Positions 1-8,016 are shown, counted from the stretch's first letter. The stretch: 64,000 bases of DNA from Methanosarcina sp. 2.H.T.1A.6 (GCF_000979455.1 NZ_JJOY01000049.1:241012-305011), one strand, 5' to 3'. A program made the numbers and translations. The notes: generated by a model not told the origin, from the sequence alone.

Positions 1-284
1 AATACAACCGGATAAGCCGCAATACATATGATGCCAGTTTTGACATTTTGAAATACACAGAGAATTTTTTCGTGTTTAATGCACATACAAAAGGCTTTGA
101 TGCTCTGGTAAATGTAAATATAAGTGCTGGAGAAAACACCAGGGTATGCGATAATACCTTAGAACAGTTTCTCAGTTATAAACTCGAGCAGGATAAATCG
201 ATTACGTTCCGGGTAAAAAACAATCATACTTACAGTGTGTATCTGGATAGCGTAGATAAAGAGTGTGATGGTCCTGTAGGCTAA
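1..284 (+). CDS. C-terminal end of an unidentified protein (5' truncated by window edge)
   Basis: The reading frame is open from base 3 to the TAG... stop codon TAA-type end at 284, with no stop up to the window edge, so the true start lies outside. The visible 90 or so residues begin YNRISRNTYDASFDI and are soluble, moderately charged, with no membrane segment and no motif I recognise. An internal TTG at 48 could serve as a start, but the coding-like sequence before it argues for a longer gene. Function unknown. Confidence 0.45.
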   Translation, partial: YNRISRNTYDASFDILKYTENFFVFNAHTKGFDALVNVNISAGENTRVCDNTLEQFLSYKLEQDKSITFRVKNNHTYSVYLDSVDKECDGPVG

Positions 285-362
285 TTGTGAGTCCACGATA
301 TTTTTTGTAGGCTGGTAGTCTGAAGGCTGCTTTTTGTTGCCTGGTCCCTCTCATCTATAAGT

Positions 363-683
363 TCAGATACTATTGAATTCAATACTGATGCTGCCCGCCT
401 TTTTTGCCAGGGACTTCGCCATAAACCCGCTTTCAAGCTTGCAGAGGTTGAGTATGGCGCAGGGGACCAGGCAGTTTGAGGAGCACTGCGCTTCCTGTGC
501 TCTATCAATCACGTAGTTGTTTTTTATGTCCAGGGTTTCCATCATGGGAATTTCCATATGCGAAAACTTTTTTATTTTTTCACAGGGGGTTTCGATATCT
601 ACGATAATCTTATCGCCCTTCATACCCCCCATAATTTTGTGGGTAAAGCCGCAGATGGTAGAGTTTACTGTAATTTCGGTCAA
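363..683 (-). CDS. Cys-rich DUF protein, copy 1 (106 aa)
   Basis: Small soluble protein of unknown function, close paralog of the gene at 5705-6025. I recall this family as DUF6951 of methanogens, but that is from memory. Five cysteines are shared by both copies (C11, C34, C71, C75, C81), clustered in the segment NCLVPCxxLNLC, which suggests metal or Fe-S binding or thiol chemistry (inference). The start is TTG with an excellent GAGGTGA ribosome binding site 6 nt upstream; the paralog starts with ATG at the same residue, which supports this choice. A putative ArsR operator lies about 150 bp upstream at 831-850, tying it to the metal/redox island. Confidence 0.75.
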   Translation of the reverse strand: MTEITVNSTICGFTHKIMGGMKGDKIIVDIETPCEKIKKFSHMEIPMMETLDIKNNYVIDRAQEAQCSSNCLVPCAILNLCKLESGFMAKSLAKKAGSISIEFNSI

Positions 684-996
684 TTTTTCACCTCATATTT
701 CTTATTTCCTTGAGCTTTCTTTTTTTATCGCGGATTTCGGGGTTTCTTTAGCGTTTTTCCAGATTATCCCTACTATCTTTTCTCTCTATTTCCTTTTTAT
801 TATTTTCCTTCTATTATATGTCCCTTCTGAATATCAATGAAAATTGATATGTGAAAACGTCTATGACAACATTTTTGAAAAGAAGACGGACGAAGAGGAA
901 TGCTGCTGTTGTTTTGAGGACTGAATGCCTCTATTTATTTTGATTTATCTTTTCTTCATTTTTGCTTATTTTGTTCTTCAGTTCGCGCTTGAACTT
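684..996. other. Intergenic region with one operator-like palindrome
   Basis: No convincing gene. It carries the leader and promoter of the minus-strand DUF gene, including the inverted repeat at 831-850, and the downstream end of arsR. Confidence 0.5.
831..850. promoter_or_regulatory. Putative ArsR operator, site 1
   Basis: Perfect inverted repeat ATATCAA-N6-TTGATAT (extended to 8-bp arms). The same 7-6-7 layout recurs at 1394, 1474, 1839, 7612 and 15647. It lies upstream of the minus-strand DUF gene (start 683). Binding by the ArsR protein is inferred. Confidence 0.6.
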
Positions 997-1356
997 TTAT
1001 TCTAATTTTTTGTTTTGCATCTGCGAGATGATGTTCAAAATATTTCCAAATTCAGGGTTTAACCTGTAAAACCTCCATTTTGAGCTGCTGTAAGCTTCGA
1101 CAATCCCGCAGTTTTTCATGATAGTCAGATGATGGGAAACAAGGTTCTGCCTCTCGTTTAACTTGAATATCAGTTCGCAAACACAGTGGTCTCGCTGAGA
1201 GAGAAAATAAGCAATTTTTAATCTCATCGGATGCCCGAGAGCACTGAATATCTCACTGGCTTTTTTAATGTCATTGTCCAGAAAATCTATTTCCTGGATC
1301 ATTTTCTCTTCCCATTCCTTTTTTTTCTCGGGATCCGCAGGGCAGCAATAGCTCAT
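997..1356 (-). CDS. ArsR/SmtB-family winged-helix repressor
   Basis: 119-residue metal-sensing repressor. The winged helix spans about residues 30-105 (SALGHPMRLKIAYFL, then VSHHLTIMKNCGIVEAY). A CVCEL motif in helix 3 matches the metal/metalloid-binding ELCVCDL signature of ArsR. Additional cysteines near the N terminus (SYCC) may contribute ligands. Upstream, a perfect ATATCAA-N6-TTGATAT repeat at 1394-1413 sits 38 bp before the start, consistent with autoregulation, and the same element precedes the lipoprotein/ccdA operon and the ArsP permease. Role inferred: represses the island in absence of arsenite or another thiophilic metal. Confidence 0.88.
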   Translation of the reverse strand: MSYCCPADPEKKKEWEEKMIQEIDFLDNDIKKASEIFSALGHPMRLKIAYFLSQRDHCVCELIFKLNERQNLVSHHLTIMKNCGIVEAYSSSKWRFYRLNPEFGNILNIISQMQNKKLE

Positions 1357-1393
1357 AAATAAAAGAAGTTAAGCTTTCTAAATAAGTATTTTC

Positions 1394-1413
1394 ATATCAA
1401 TTTTGTTTGATAT
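1394..1413. promoter_or_regulatory. Putative ArsR operator, site 2 (autoregulatory)
   Basis: Perfect ATATCAA-N6-TTGATAT inverted repeat, 38 bp upstream of the arsR start codon at 1356. Best candidate for the core operator. Confidence 0.65.
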
Positions 1414-1473
1414 TGATCATGTTATTATTTATATTGGATTTTTTTCCAGAATTTTGAGGCCCCAGCTGATTCT

Positions 1474-1493
1474 ATATCAAGATTTTTTGATAT
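1474..1493. promoter_or_regulatory. Putative ArsR operator, site 3
   Basis: Second perfect ATATCAA-N6-TTGATAT repeat in the arsR/lipoprotein divergent region, 80 bp from site 2. Confidence 0.6.
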
Positions 1494-1547
1494 CTACCTT
1501 GCAGTATTATATAAATGTAATTCATGAATTCAATTGGAATAACTAAC

Positions 1548-1676
1548 AGCCTATCTGAAAAATGTTGTGACTTACTGTACTTTTACTATTGACAATATGC
1601 ACAACCGGAACGGATACTCTATATTATAGACCGATTGTAACTTTACAATATGCATTACTGACTTTTTGGATAGGCT
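1548..1676. mobile_element. MITE-like element with imperfect terminal inverted repeats
   Basis: About 130 bp, non-coding. The left end AGCCTATCTGAAAAA is the near-inverse of the right end (reverse complement AGCCTATCCAAAAAG). CTAA occurs just outside each end (1543-1546 and 1677-1680), resembling the 4-bp CTAA/YTAR target duplications of IS5-type elements, though one extra C separates the left copy. Internal direct repeats ACAATATGCA are present. No transposase; interpreted as a non-autonomous relic. Confidence 0.4.
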
Positions 1677-1838
1677 CTAAGACTTCTTTGTTGGATGAAA
1701 TGGTGCCAGAATTAACCTGATAATTACAAATTTTTTTAGCCATGACTTCGTTTCATTGATGATAATACACTTTTTTCAATTTTTTCTGCATCTGTTTGAT
1801 TTATACAAAATATTAATATCATATATATATTTAAATGA

Positions 1839-1854
1839 ATCAATATATCTTGAT
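1839..1854. promoter_or_regulatory. Putative ArsR operator, site 4 (weaker)
   Basis: ATCAA-N6-TTGAT, a shortened version of the island operator with the same 6-bp spacer, 62 bp upstream of the thioredoxin lipoprotein start. Confidence 0.45.
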
Positions 1855-1915
1855 ACACACAACTCCCTTATTATTTCTTATAAAAACATAACTTGATGAT
1901 TTTCGGAGAATTATA

Positions 1916-2494
1916 ATGAAGCGATTGCATAAAATACAAGACACAGAACGAGTTTCGTTTTCGTTTCCGCTCTTTTCGAAAAAACCGCTTTTCATTTTGG
2001 CGATTTTTTGTTTTCTTCTCTTCAGCTCAGGTTGCACTGATAATTCCGGCAACGAAGCAGAGTTTGTTGAAGTTACAAAGGATGTTAACGATTCTGGCAG
2101 TGGGGCAGAATTGGTCGAAGTTACGAATCTGAGCCAGATTGATGAAGCCCTCACAAAAGGTCCTGTTGTTCTGAAGCTTGGTTCTAAAGGGTGCATTCCT
2201 TGTAAAGAGCAGGAAGAGGTGCTTTCAGAGCTCCTTCCAATCTATCAAGATTCTGCTTCAATTATGCTCATCGATATCAAAGAGTACCCTGAGTTTGCAA
2301 CAACGTTCGGAGTAAGAGTCATTCCGGATACTTGTATCATTGAAGGTATCGAGGACGGCAAATACATGTACATGAAGCAGGACGGAAGCAAAAGTTCGGA
2401 AAGGGCGAGTGCAAGGTTCCTGGGTGTTGTCGATAAAGAAACCCTTTCAGAGACTCTTGAGAAAGCCCTCGAATCCAGAAACACAGGGGAGTAA
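1916..2494 (+). CDS. Thioredoxin-fold lipoprotein
   Basis: 192 residues. An N-terminal hydrophobic segment (about 23-37) ends in a lipobox LFSSGC with the lipidation cysteine at 40, so the protein should sit on the outer face of the membrane. A thioredoxin-like domain follows with active-site CIPC (C93, C96). A short internal duplication (AEFVEVT / AELVEVT) forms the linker. A GGAG ribosome binding site precedes ATG at 1916. The ccdA gene follows after two bases, giving a classic pair in which CcdA passes electrons across the membrane to an external thioredoxin. In this metal island it may reduce disulfides or arsenic(V)-thiol species; that is inference. Confidence 0.85.
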   Translation: MKRLHKIQDTERVSFSFPLFSKKPLFILAIFCFLLFSSGCTDNSGNEAEFVEVTKDVNDSGSGAELVEVTNLSQIDEALTKGPVVLKLGSKGCIPCKEQEEVLSELLPIYQDSASIMLIDIKEYPEFATTFGVRVIPDTCIIEGIEDGKYMYMKQDGSKSSERASARFLGVVDKETLSETLEKALESRNTGE

Positions 2495-2496
2495 AT

Positions 2497-3141
2497 TTGT
2501 TTTCTGACTTTCTCCCGGTTGCTGCTTTCTTTGCAGGGGTCGTTAGTGTACTCTCCCCATGTATCCTTCCTGTAATTCCGGCAGTATTTGCTTATTCAAC
2601 TGAAAAAGGAAAGTTCAGGCCCCTTGCAATCGTATCAGGGCTGTCTCTTTCCTTTACCAGCATGGGAATCGTCACTTCCCTTTTCGGAGCGACGCTCACG
2701 GCTTATCTAGGTTACCTTAATATTTTTGCAGAAGCTCTTCTGATCACGATGGGCGTTTCATTGCTCTTCGACCTCAATATTTTCAATGTTTTTGGTAATT
2801 TTTCTTCACTTGCAAATTCCGAACGAGAGGGTCTTTTCGGAGGCCTTTTGCTTGGTCTCTCTCTCGGGATTATCTGGCTCCCATGTGTGGGCTCAGTACT
2901 TGGTTCAATCCTTACAATGGTTGCTGTTTCAGGTAAAATTACGTATGGGGCGCTGATGCTTTTCATTTATTCCATTGGCTTTTCAATTCCAATGCTGCTT
3001 GTTGCTTATTCTGCAAGCTTTTCTTCCAAAAAGCTTCAGAAAGTTTCAAAATATGGTTTTCCATTAAAAAAAGTTACAGGCCTTATAATTCTGGGGGTCG
3101 GCTTTTTTATGGTTTACCAGAACCACTTCGGTAGCTTCTGA
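2497..3141 (+). CDS. ccdA: CcdA/DsbD-type transmembrane electron carrier
   Basis: 214 residues, about six membrane helices. The family's redox cysteines are present as SPC (C22, LSPCILPVIP) and LPC (C130, WLPCVGSVLG). The length matches CcdA rather than full DsbD. It starts at TTG 2497 behind a GGGGAG site that overlaps the stop of the lipoprotein gene, so the two are translationally coupled. Known role of the family: transfers reducing equivalents from cytosolic thioredoxin to extracytoplasmic thiol proteins; the adjacent lipoprotein is the natural partner. Confidence 0.88.
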   Translation: MFSDFLPVAAFFAGVVSVLSPCILPVIPAVFAYSTEKGKFRPLAIVSGLSLSFTSMGIVTSLFGATLTAYLGYLNIFAEALLITMGVSLLFDLNIFNVFGNFSSLANSEREGLFGGLLLGLSLGIIWLPCVGSVLGSILTMVAVSGKITYGALMLFIYSIGFSIPMLLVAYSASFSSKKLQKVSKYGFPLKKVTGLIILGVGFFMVYQNHFGSF

Positions 3142-3397
3142 GATCAAATTACTCTGGCTTATCCCAATAAGCCATGCAGTTTTTTTTGAAATAGAAATTG
3201 GTTAACAGTGCCTGGAAATATCTTTGGAGAGAATAAGCCTGAGGAGCTGGAAAAATATATCCCAAAAAAAATATAAAGGATGCTGCTGTGGGGACTAAAA
3301 AACGAACTGAAGCTTTGATTTTCGGACTCATTAGCTAATTTTACGATTTTTTTTGCTTTCCCTTTCTGCTTTCCCTTTCGACTTCTCTTTTTTCCTA

Positions 3398-4450
3398 TCA
3401 AAACCTGAATTTTTCCCTATTCCTGTTCATGATCTTCACAAGGGAAAGCATAACAGGCACTTCCACAAGCACTCCCACAACGGTTGCGAGTGCAGCTCCT
3501 GATTCCATTCCGAACAGAATTAAGGCTACTGCCACTGCCAGTTCAAAGAAATTACTGGCGCCGATAAAGGTTGAAGGCGCAGCTTCCCTGTAGGGAATTT
3601 TCAGGTATTTTGCTCCTGCATACCCGATTCCGAAGATCAGGTAAGTCTGCAGCACCAGAGGGATCGCGATCAGGAGAATGTGCAGGGGGTAATTTATAAT
3701 GTTGTCTCCCTGGAATATGAAGATCAGAACCAGAGTTATTAAAAGTCCGGCAGGGGTAATCCACTGTGTTTTTCGGATCAGTCTGTTTTCAAACCAGGTA
3801 ATACCTTTTTTCCTTATTACTACCTGCCTTGTCAGCACAGCAAGGCCGAGAGGAATTGCCACATAAAACAGGACCGAGACGAAGATAGTCATGAGAGGAA
3901 CCGGAAAATCAGTTGTAACCCCCAGGAGAAACTTTCCCAACGGAGCGAAAAGGACCAGGATAATAAGGTCATTTACTGAGACCTGAATCAAAGCATAGTT
4001 AATATTGGCTCTTGCAAGGTAGGTCCAGACAAGTACCATAGCCGTGCAGGGAGCAATCCCTAGCAGGATCATGCCTGCAATATACTGCGCCTGAAGGCCA
4101 GCAGGGATCAGGGATTCAAAGAGCACGCGCATAAAAAGCCATGCAACAAAAGCCATCGTAAAGGGCTTGATTGCCCAGTTTACGATCAGAGTTAGAAGGA
4201 GTGGCTTTAAATTTGCCTCAACGTTCAGGATTTCTTCAAAATTAATCTTAAGCATGATAGGATACATCATGACCAGGAGCACGATAGCTACAGGTATTGA
4301 GACATTTGCAATCTCAATACCTCCAAGGGTGTCCGCAAAACCTGGAAAAACATAACCTATTGCAGTTCCGAGCATGATACAGATTGCAACCCAGATAGAG
4401 AGGTATTTACTGAAGAAATCAAGCTCCCTTTCTTCATTCTCTTCAGGCAT
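3398..4450 (-). CDS. acr3: Acr3-family arsenite exporter
   Basis: 350 residues, about ten membrane helices, typical Acr3 length. Diagnostic segment GIAPCTAMVLVW carries the conserved cysteine of helix 4, and a second polar stretch (IGASNFFELAVAVAL) matches the helix 9 motif. It exports As(OH)3-derived arsenite using the proton gradient. It starts at ATG 4450 with GGAGAAGG upstream. The start region is duplicated 44 bp upstream inside the end of the preceding stress-protein gene, so the two minus-strand genes are adjacent and probably cotranscribed. No ArsR-type operator lies directly before it. Confidence 0.9.
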   Translation of the reverse strand: MPEENEERELDFFSKYLSIWVAICIMLGTAIGYVFPGFADTLGGIEIANVSIPVAIVLLVMMYPIMLKINFEEILNVEANLKPLLLTLIVNWAIKPFTMAFVAWLFMRVLFESLIPAGLQAQYIAGMILLGIAPCTAMVLVWTYLARANINYALIQVSVNDLIILVLFAPLGKFLLGVTTDFPVPLMTIFVSVLFYVAIPLGLAVLTRQVVIRKKGITWFENRLIRKTQWITPAGLLITLVLIFIFQGDNIINYPLHILLIAIPLVLQTYLIFGIGYAGAKYLKIPYREAAPSTFIGASNFFELAVAVALILFGMESGAALATVVGVLVEVPVMLSLVKIMNRNREKFRF

Positions 4451-4520
4451 ATCCTTCTCCCTTATCCCACTCTTCTTTCATTCTCTTCAGGCATATTCTT
4501 CTCCCTCATCCCACTCTTCT
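4434..4520. repeat. 44-bp tandem duplication spanning the acr3 start
   Basis: Two copies (about 4435-4476 and 4479-4520, offset 44 bp, two mismatches over 42 bases) each contain a GGAGAA ribosome binding site and an ATG. The upstream copy would open a frame of only MPEENERRVG before a stop, and its ATGCCTGA supplies the stop of the stress-protein gene. Confidence 0.8.
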
Positions 4521-5374
4521 CCCTCGAACTCTTTGCTTGCAGGGATAATCAGCACGGGTTTTGTGGTTTTCCTGAGTACATTTTCTGCCGTGCTTCCGAG
4601 CAGAAGGTCCATTAAGGCTCCTTCCCCGCGGGCAGTCAGCATAATCAGGGTGATATCTTCTATGCTGGCAAATTTAACAATCTCATCTGATGGGATTCCT
4701 TCAACGACAAGGTACTGGCTTTTTATGCTTTCAAGCCGCTCCTTAATTCTCCTGAGCTTTTCTTTTGCCTCTTCTCTCTGTTCGTCCAGCAGGTCCATAT
4801 CTTTTATGTCATCTATTACATGCAGGAACAGAACTTCGTTTAAGATTTCTTTAAACTCCTGAAGTTGTTCTATCGCCTTCATTGCCTCTTTTGAAAAGTC
4901 AAGAGGCACAAGAATTTTGGAGAAAGTTGCCCTGCACGCCTTCTCATAAACTTCCTTTCCTTCTTTCATAGCTTCATACTTTTCAACCAGCAGTATTTTC
5001 TTTGAACTGCGTGCTATGTATTCCGTAGTTCTTCCGAGAAGTTTCCCCTTTATGAATCCTTTAGTGGTGGCCCCCATTATTATCGCATCAACGTCTTCCC
5101 GGTCTGCTATCTCCGCAATTGTCTTTCTGACGTCTCCTAAAACTACCAGGGTTTCGGTTTCAAGTTCAAGTTCCCTGGCAAAACCTGCATAATCCTCAAT
5201 CCTTTCCTTTGCATTCCGTTCAAACATAGGGGCAAGCCCCTGGCTTTTATGTATGTCCACTACATGCAGCAGGATAACTTTCTTCAAGCCGGCGTTTTTA
5301 AGTTCTCCTATGCAGCCGAGCAAATCTTCCGTTTCGATAGTAAAATCCGCAGGAACAAGTACTGTGCTTATCAT
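4487..5374 (-). CDS. Tandem universal stress protein (two UspA domains)
   Basis: About 295 residues from the preferred ATG at 5374 (MISTVLVPADF). The frame is open to a GTG at 5497, but the extra 41 residues are unlike the family and lack a ribosome binding site. Domain 1 covers about residues 1-135 with ATP-loop motif GATTKGFIKGKLLGRTTEY; domain 2 covers about 150-285 with ARGEGALMDLLLGSTAEN. Both retain the G-x2-G-x9-G(S/T) nucleotide motif, so ATP binding is likely. Soluble. It precedes acr3 on the same strand; the short acidic tail EEWDEGEEYA arose from the local 44-bp duplication. Function in stress resistance is inferred. Confidence 0.85.
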   Translation of the reverse strand: MISTVLVPADFTIETEDLLGCIGELKNAGLKKVILLHVVDIHKSQGLAPMFERNAKERIEDYAGFARELELETETLVVLGDVRKTIAEIADREDVDAIIMGATTKGFIKGKLLGRTTEYIARSSKKILLVEKYEAMKEGKEVYEKACRATFSKILVPLDFSKEAMKAIEQLQEFKEILNEVLFLHVIDDIKDMDLLDEQREEAKEKLRRIKERLESIKSQYLVVEGIPSDEIVKFASIEDITLIMLTARGEGALMDLLLGSTAENVLRKTTKPVLIIPASKEFEGEEWDEGEEYA

Positions 5375-5704
5375 CTGCTGTCCGCAACCCCCTTTTGCTC
5401 TATTTGCTTTCCAGTTCTTACTTTTCAGCATCATCCTGTAGCTTTCTGCTGATCCCCAGTTCATAATTATGTCTTTATCGCTAATAGCTTGATGCACTGA
5501 AATAAAAAAAGAAGAGGTGTTTTTAAAAGAAGGGGTGTTTTTAAAAGAATAACTATTTTTAAAATGGATGGCTGTTTTTAAAATGGATAGCTGTTTTTAA
5601 AAGAAGATATGTTTTTAGGAAAAAAATGTTTTGGAAAATAAGGTTCTGCCCGAAATTTCAAGATATGAAGGGTCATGGGTAGATCCTTACTTCTCAGAAA
5701 TATC

Positions 5705-6025
5705 TCAGATTTCATCAAAATCGATACTGAGGCTTCCTGCTTTTTTTGCAAGGGACTTTGCAAGAAACCCGCTTTCCAGCTTGCAGAGGTTAAGCACCCC
5801 GCAGGGCACAAGGCAGTTTGAGCAGATTTTTGCCTCTTTTGCCCTGCCCATCACATAGTTGTCTTTGATGTCCAGGGTTTCCATCATGGGAATTTCCAGG
5901 TGCGAGATTTCCTTTATTTTTTCACACGGAGTTTCGATATCTACAATGATTTTTCCGCCTTTCATGCTTCCACGAATTTTGTGTGTAAAGTCGCATATTG
6001 TGGAGTTGACAGTAATTTCAGCCAT
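5705..6025 (-). CDS. Cys-rich DUF protein, copy 2 (106 aa)
   Basis: Paralog of the gene at 363-683, same length and roughly 80 percent identical by eye, with the same five cysteines (C11, C34, C71, C75, C81). It starts with ATG at 6025 behind GAGGTGG. No ATATCAA operator upstream; instead two short direct repeats TTAATTAATC/TTCTCC occur at about 6078-6118. Unknown function; neighbourhood of thiol-redox proteins suggests a metal or thiol role. Confidence 0.75.
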   Translation of the reverse strand: MAEITVNSTICDFTHKIRGSMKGGKIIVDIETPCEKIKEISHLEIPMMETLDIKDNYVMGRAKEAKICSNCLVPCGVLNLCKLESGFLAKSLAKKAGSLSIDFDEI

Positions 6026-6172
6026 ATGACCACCTCAATTCGTTTTCAAATTCAATTTTCAGGTATCTGAAAATATTAATTAATCCTTCTCCATAGTTAA
6101 TAATTAATCTTTCTCCAAAGATTTACGTTCATATAAAACCTGAATAGTCCGGGTCTGTCGGGGCCAAGATAT

Positions 6173-6403
6173 TTATTCAATCCATTTCCGGATTTCTTTT
6201 TCATCCGGGACTTTGCCCGCAAGCTTAACTTCGCCATCAACCACGACTGCAGGAGTTACCATCACGCCGTAGTTCAGGATCGTTTCAATGTCCTCAACTT
6301 TTACTACTTCGGCTTTCTTTCCTGTTTCAGTAAGGACTTTTTCGATAGCTTCCTTTGTTTTCTTACACTTTGCGCATCCGGTTCCGAGAATTTCGATTTT
6401 CAT
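6173..6403 (-). CDS. Small glutaredoxin-like redox protein (TM0996/MTH895 family), copy 1
   Basis: 76 residues from ATG 6403 (GGTG site 7 nt upstream; two in-frame GTGs before it form the site rather than the start). Thioredoxin-fold protein with active site GCAKCKKT near the N terminus and a cis-proline VTPAVVVDG. The family is known as small redox-active disulfide proteins. It follows the ArsP permease on the same strand and may deliver or reduce the metal-thiol substrate (inference). Paralog at 8962-9195. Confidence 0.85.
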   Translation of the reverse strand: MKIEILGTGCAKCKKTKEAIEKVLTETGKKAEVVKVEDIETILNYGVMVTPAVVVDGEVKLAGKVPDEKEIRKWIE

Positions 6404-6426
6404 GTTTTTCACCACTTTTTGTCTTT

Positions 6427-6535
6427 TGATTTCAGGTTTTGATTTCAGGTTTTGATTCAGGTTTTAATTCAGATTTTGATTCAGGTTTTAATTCAGATTT
6501 TGATTCAGGTTTTAATTCAGATTTTGATTCATATT
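6427..6535. repeat. 24-bp AT-rich tandem repeat
   Basis: Units of about 24 bp (GATTTTGATTCAGGTTTTAA plus TTCA) begin at 6472, 6496 and 6520, with degenerate copies upstream. It lies between the redox protein gene and the permease gene. No spacers, so not CRISPR. Confidence 0.8.
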
Positions 6536-6577
6536 TTGTATTTTCAATCGCTCAGTTTTCACAGATTTCCGCTATAG

Positions 6578-7549
6578 TTATAGCAGTATGTTGAACAGGT
6601 AGCCCGTGAAAACGATCGACAGCGCCACAATTGAGATAAAGATTGCAATCAGTTCTTTTTTCAGCACCTTTTTAAGGATGATCATTTCGGGCAGGGACAC
6701 AGCCGTAACCGACATGAGGAATGCCAGTGAAGTCCCTATCGGGAGTCCTTTTCCTATAAGGCTCTCCACTATTGGGATCATGCCCATGACGTTTGAGTAG
6801 AGGGGTACGCCCACAAGGACAGCAATCGGAACTGCAAGCAGATTGTCCTTTCCTGCGTATTTTTCGAGGATTCCTTCGGGGGCATAGCCGTGGAAGATGC
6901 CTCCGATGCTGACTCCTATAATCACGTAGATCCAGACCCTGCTGACGATGTCTTTAACGCTTTCAAGAGCAATGCCTGTCCTTTCCTTTATTGTAAGGGT
7001 TTCCGGTCCTGTAGCCTGATTCCCTACTTTAATTTTGTAAACGAACTCTTCCACATACCTTTCCAGCTTCAGGAAGCCAATCAAATAGCCTCCAAATACG
7101 CCGAGCAAAATACCCGATATCACATAAATTACAGTTGCCTTCAAGCCGAGGGTTGCCCAGAGTGCGGCCACAGCAGCTTCGTTTACCAGAGGGGATGTTA
7201 TCAGGAAGGAGAAGGTAACTCCGAGGGGCACTCCAGCTTCCACAAATCCTATAAAAAGGGGCACTGAGGAGCATGAACAGAACGGAGAGACTGTCCCTAG
7301 CAGGGAAGCTATCAGGTGATAGCGGAGCCCTTTCTTGCCTCCGAGCACCTTTCTTGTCTTTTCCGGAGTGATATAGGTCCTGAGGTAGGAGATCGCGAAA
7401 ATCATCACGGACAGCAGGATGACTATTTTCAATACGTCGTAGATGATGAAATTAACACTGGCTGCAAGGTGAGTAGCGGGTGTAATCCCGAAAACCTCGT
7501 ATGTCAGTTTGTCTGCAATCCATTGCAGAGGATAAAAGATATCAGCCAT
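6578..7549 (-). CDS. ArsP-type permease (DUF318 family), copy 1
   Basis: 323 residues, about eight membrane helices. Signature Cys motif PFCSCSSVPLF in an early helix and paired G-rich helices (ITSPLVNEAAVAALWA, VTAVSLPEMIILKK) are those of the ArsP/SO_0444 permease family; characterised members export trivalent methylarsenicals or roxarsone-type compounds. An ATATCAG-N6-TTGATAT operator lies 63 bp upstream (7612-7631), predicting ArsR control. The small redox protein at 6173 is downstream on the same strand. Substrate here is inferred, not shown. Confidence 0.85.
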   Translation of the reverse strand: MADIFYPLQWIADKLTYEVFGITPATHLAASVNFIIYDVLKIVILLSVMIFAISYLRTYITPEKTRKVLGGKKGLRYHLIASLLGTVSPFCSCSSVPLFIGFVEAGVPLGVTFSFLITSPLVNEAAVAALWATLGLKATVIYVISGILLGVFGGYLIGFLKLERYVEEFVYKIKVGNQATGPETLTIKERTGIALESVKDIVSRVWIYVIIGVSIGGIFHGYAPEGILEKYAGKDNLLAVPIAVLVGVPLYSNVMGMIPIVESLIGKGLPIGTSLAFLMSVTAVSLPEMIILKKVLKKELIAIFISIVALSIVFTGYLFNILL

Positions 7550-7611
7550 TTTGAGTCCCTTCTTTTCTGTTTTATTTTTGCCCTATTTGGATGCCCAATT
7601 CACATTCTATT

Positions 7612-7631
7612 ATATCAGCATATATTGATAT
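7612..7631. promoter_or_regulatory. Putative ArsR operator, site 5
   Basis: ATATCAG-N6-TTGATAT, one mismatch from the arsR operator, same 7-6-7 layout. It sits between the divergent permease (minus) and the small Cys-rich gene (plus), so it could control both. Confidence 0.6.
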
Positions 7632-7817
7632 AACAATTCATTGATATAAGGATGTCGCTTCAATGAAATTTTTTACAGGAATACATGAGTTAGAACTTGA
7701 ACGTTCAATCCAGCAAAATCTCAAAATATACCGGGTTCAATACCTTATTCCGGATATTTTTGAGAACGAAAAGAGACCACAGTACGTTGGGATAAAAAAT
7801 TTAGCTGAGGTTCTAAA

Positions 7818-7976
7818 ATGGTTAGATGTTCTATCTGTGGGAAGGATGAAAATTCGCTGCTAAAAGTAAAGCACAGAGAACTTGGCACAATAAAGCTCTG
7901 TTTTGAATGCTGGGAAGTTGAAAGGGGCAACCAGAACCTTCTTCCCACATGTAGTGGGTGTGATTGCTGCAGATGA
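7818..7976 (+). CDS. 52-residue Cys-rich zinc-ribbon-like protein
   Basis: Short gene with ATG at 7818 and a GAGGT site just upstream. The product has eight cysteines: MVRCSIC at the start (C4, C7), CFEC at 28-31, and CSGCDCC at the end (C46, C49, C51, C52). Two CxxC knuckles suggest a zinc ribbon; the tail resembles a metal-trapping motif. The stop codon at 7974 is part of a strong intrinsic terminator hairpin, which supports it as a real transcription unit. Within the ArsR-linked island; a metallochaperone-like role is possible but unproven. Confidence 0.65.
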   Translation: MVRCSICGKDENSLLKVKHRELGTIKLCFECWEVERGNQNLLPTCSGCDCCR

Positions 7977-8016
7977 GTCTGCCTTCAGGCAGGCAAGTTT
8001 CAGAGACTCATTTTTT
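7974..8016 (+). terminator. Intrinsic terminator overlapping the stop of the Cys-rich gene
   Basis: Outer stem TGAGTCT/AGACTCA (7974-7980 with 8004-8010) encloses an inner stem CTGCC/GGCAG; six T residues follow. Confidence 0.7.

Noticed and set aside
5375..5497. N-terminal extension of the tandem UspA protein
   Set aside because: GTG start without ribosome site and 41 residues unlike the family; the UspA fold begins at the ATG at 5374.
6427..6535. Tandem repeats that might be a CRISPR array (also 12280-12440, 17513-17680, 37331-37434)
   Set aside because: Units are contiguous or only slightly diverged, with no unique spacers, and no cas genes lie nearby.
7663..7863. 66-codon plus-strand frame before the Cys-rich gene
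   Set aside because: Overlaps the better supported 7818-7976 gene in another frame, poor ribosome site, product resembles no family; at best a decayed fragment.
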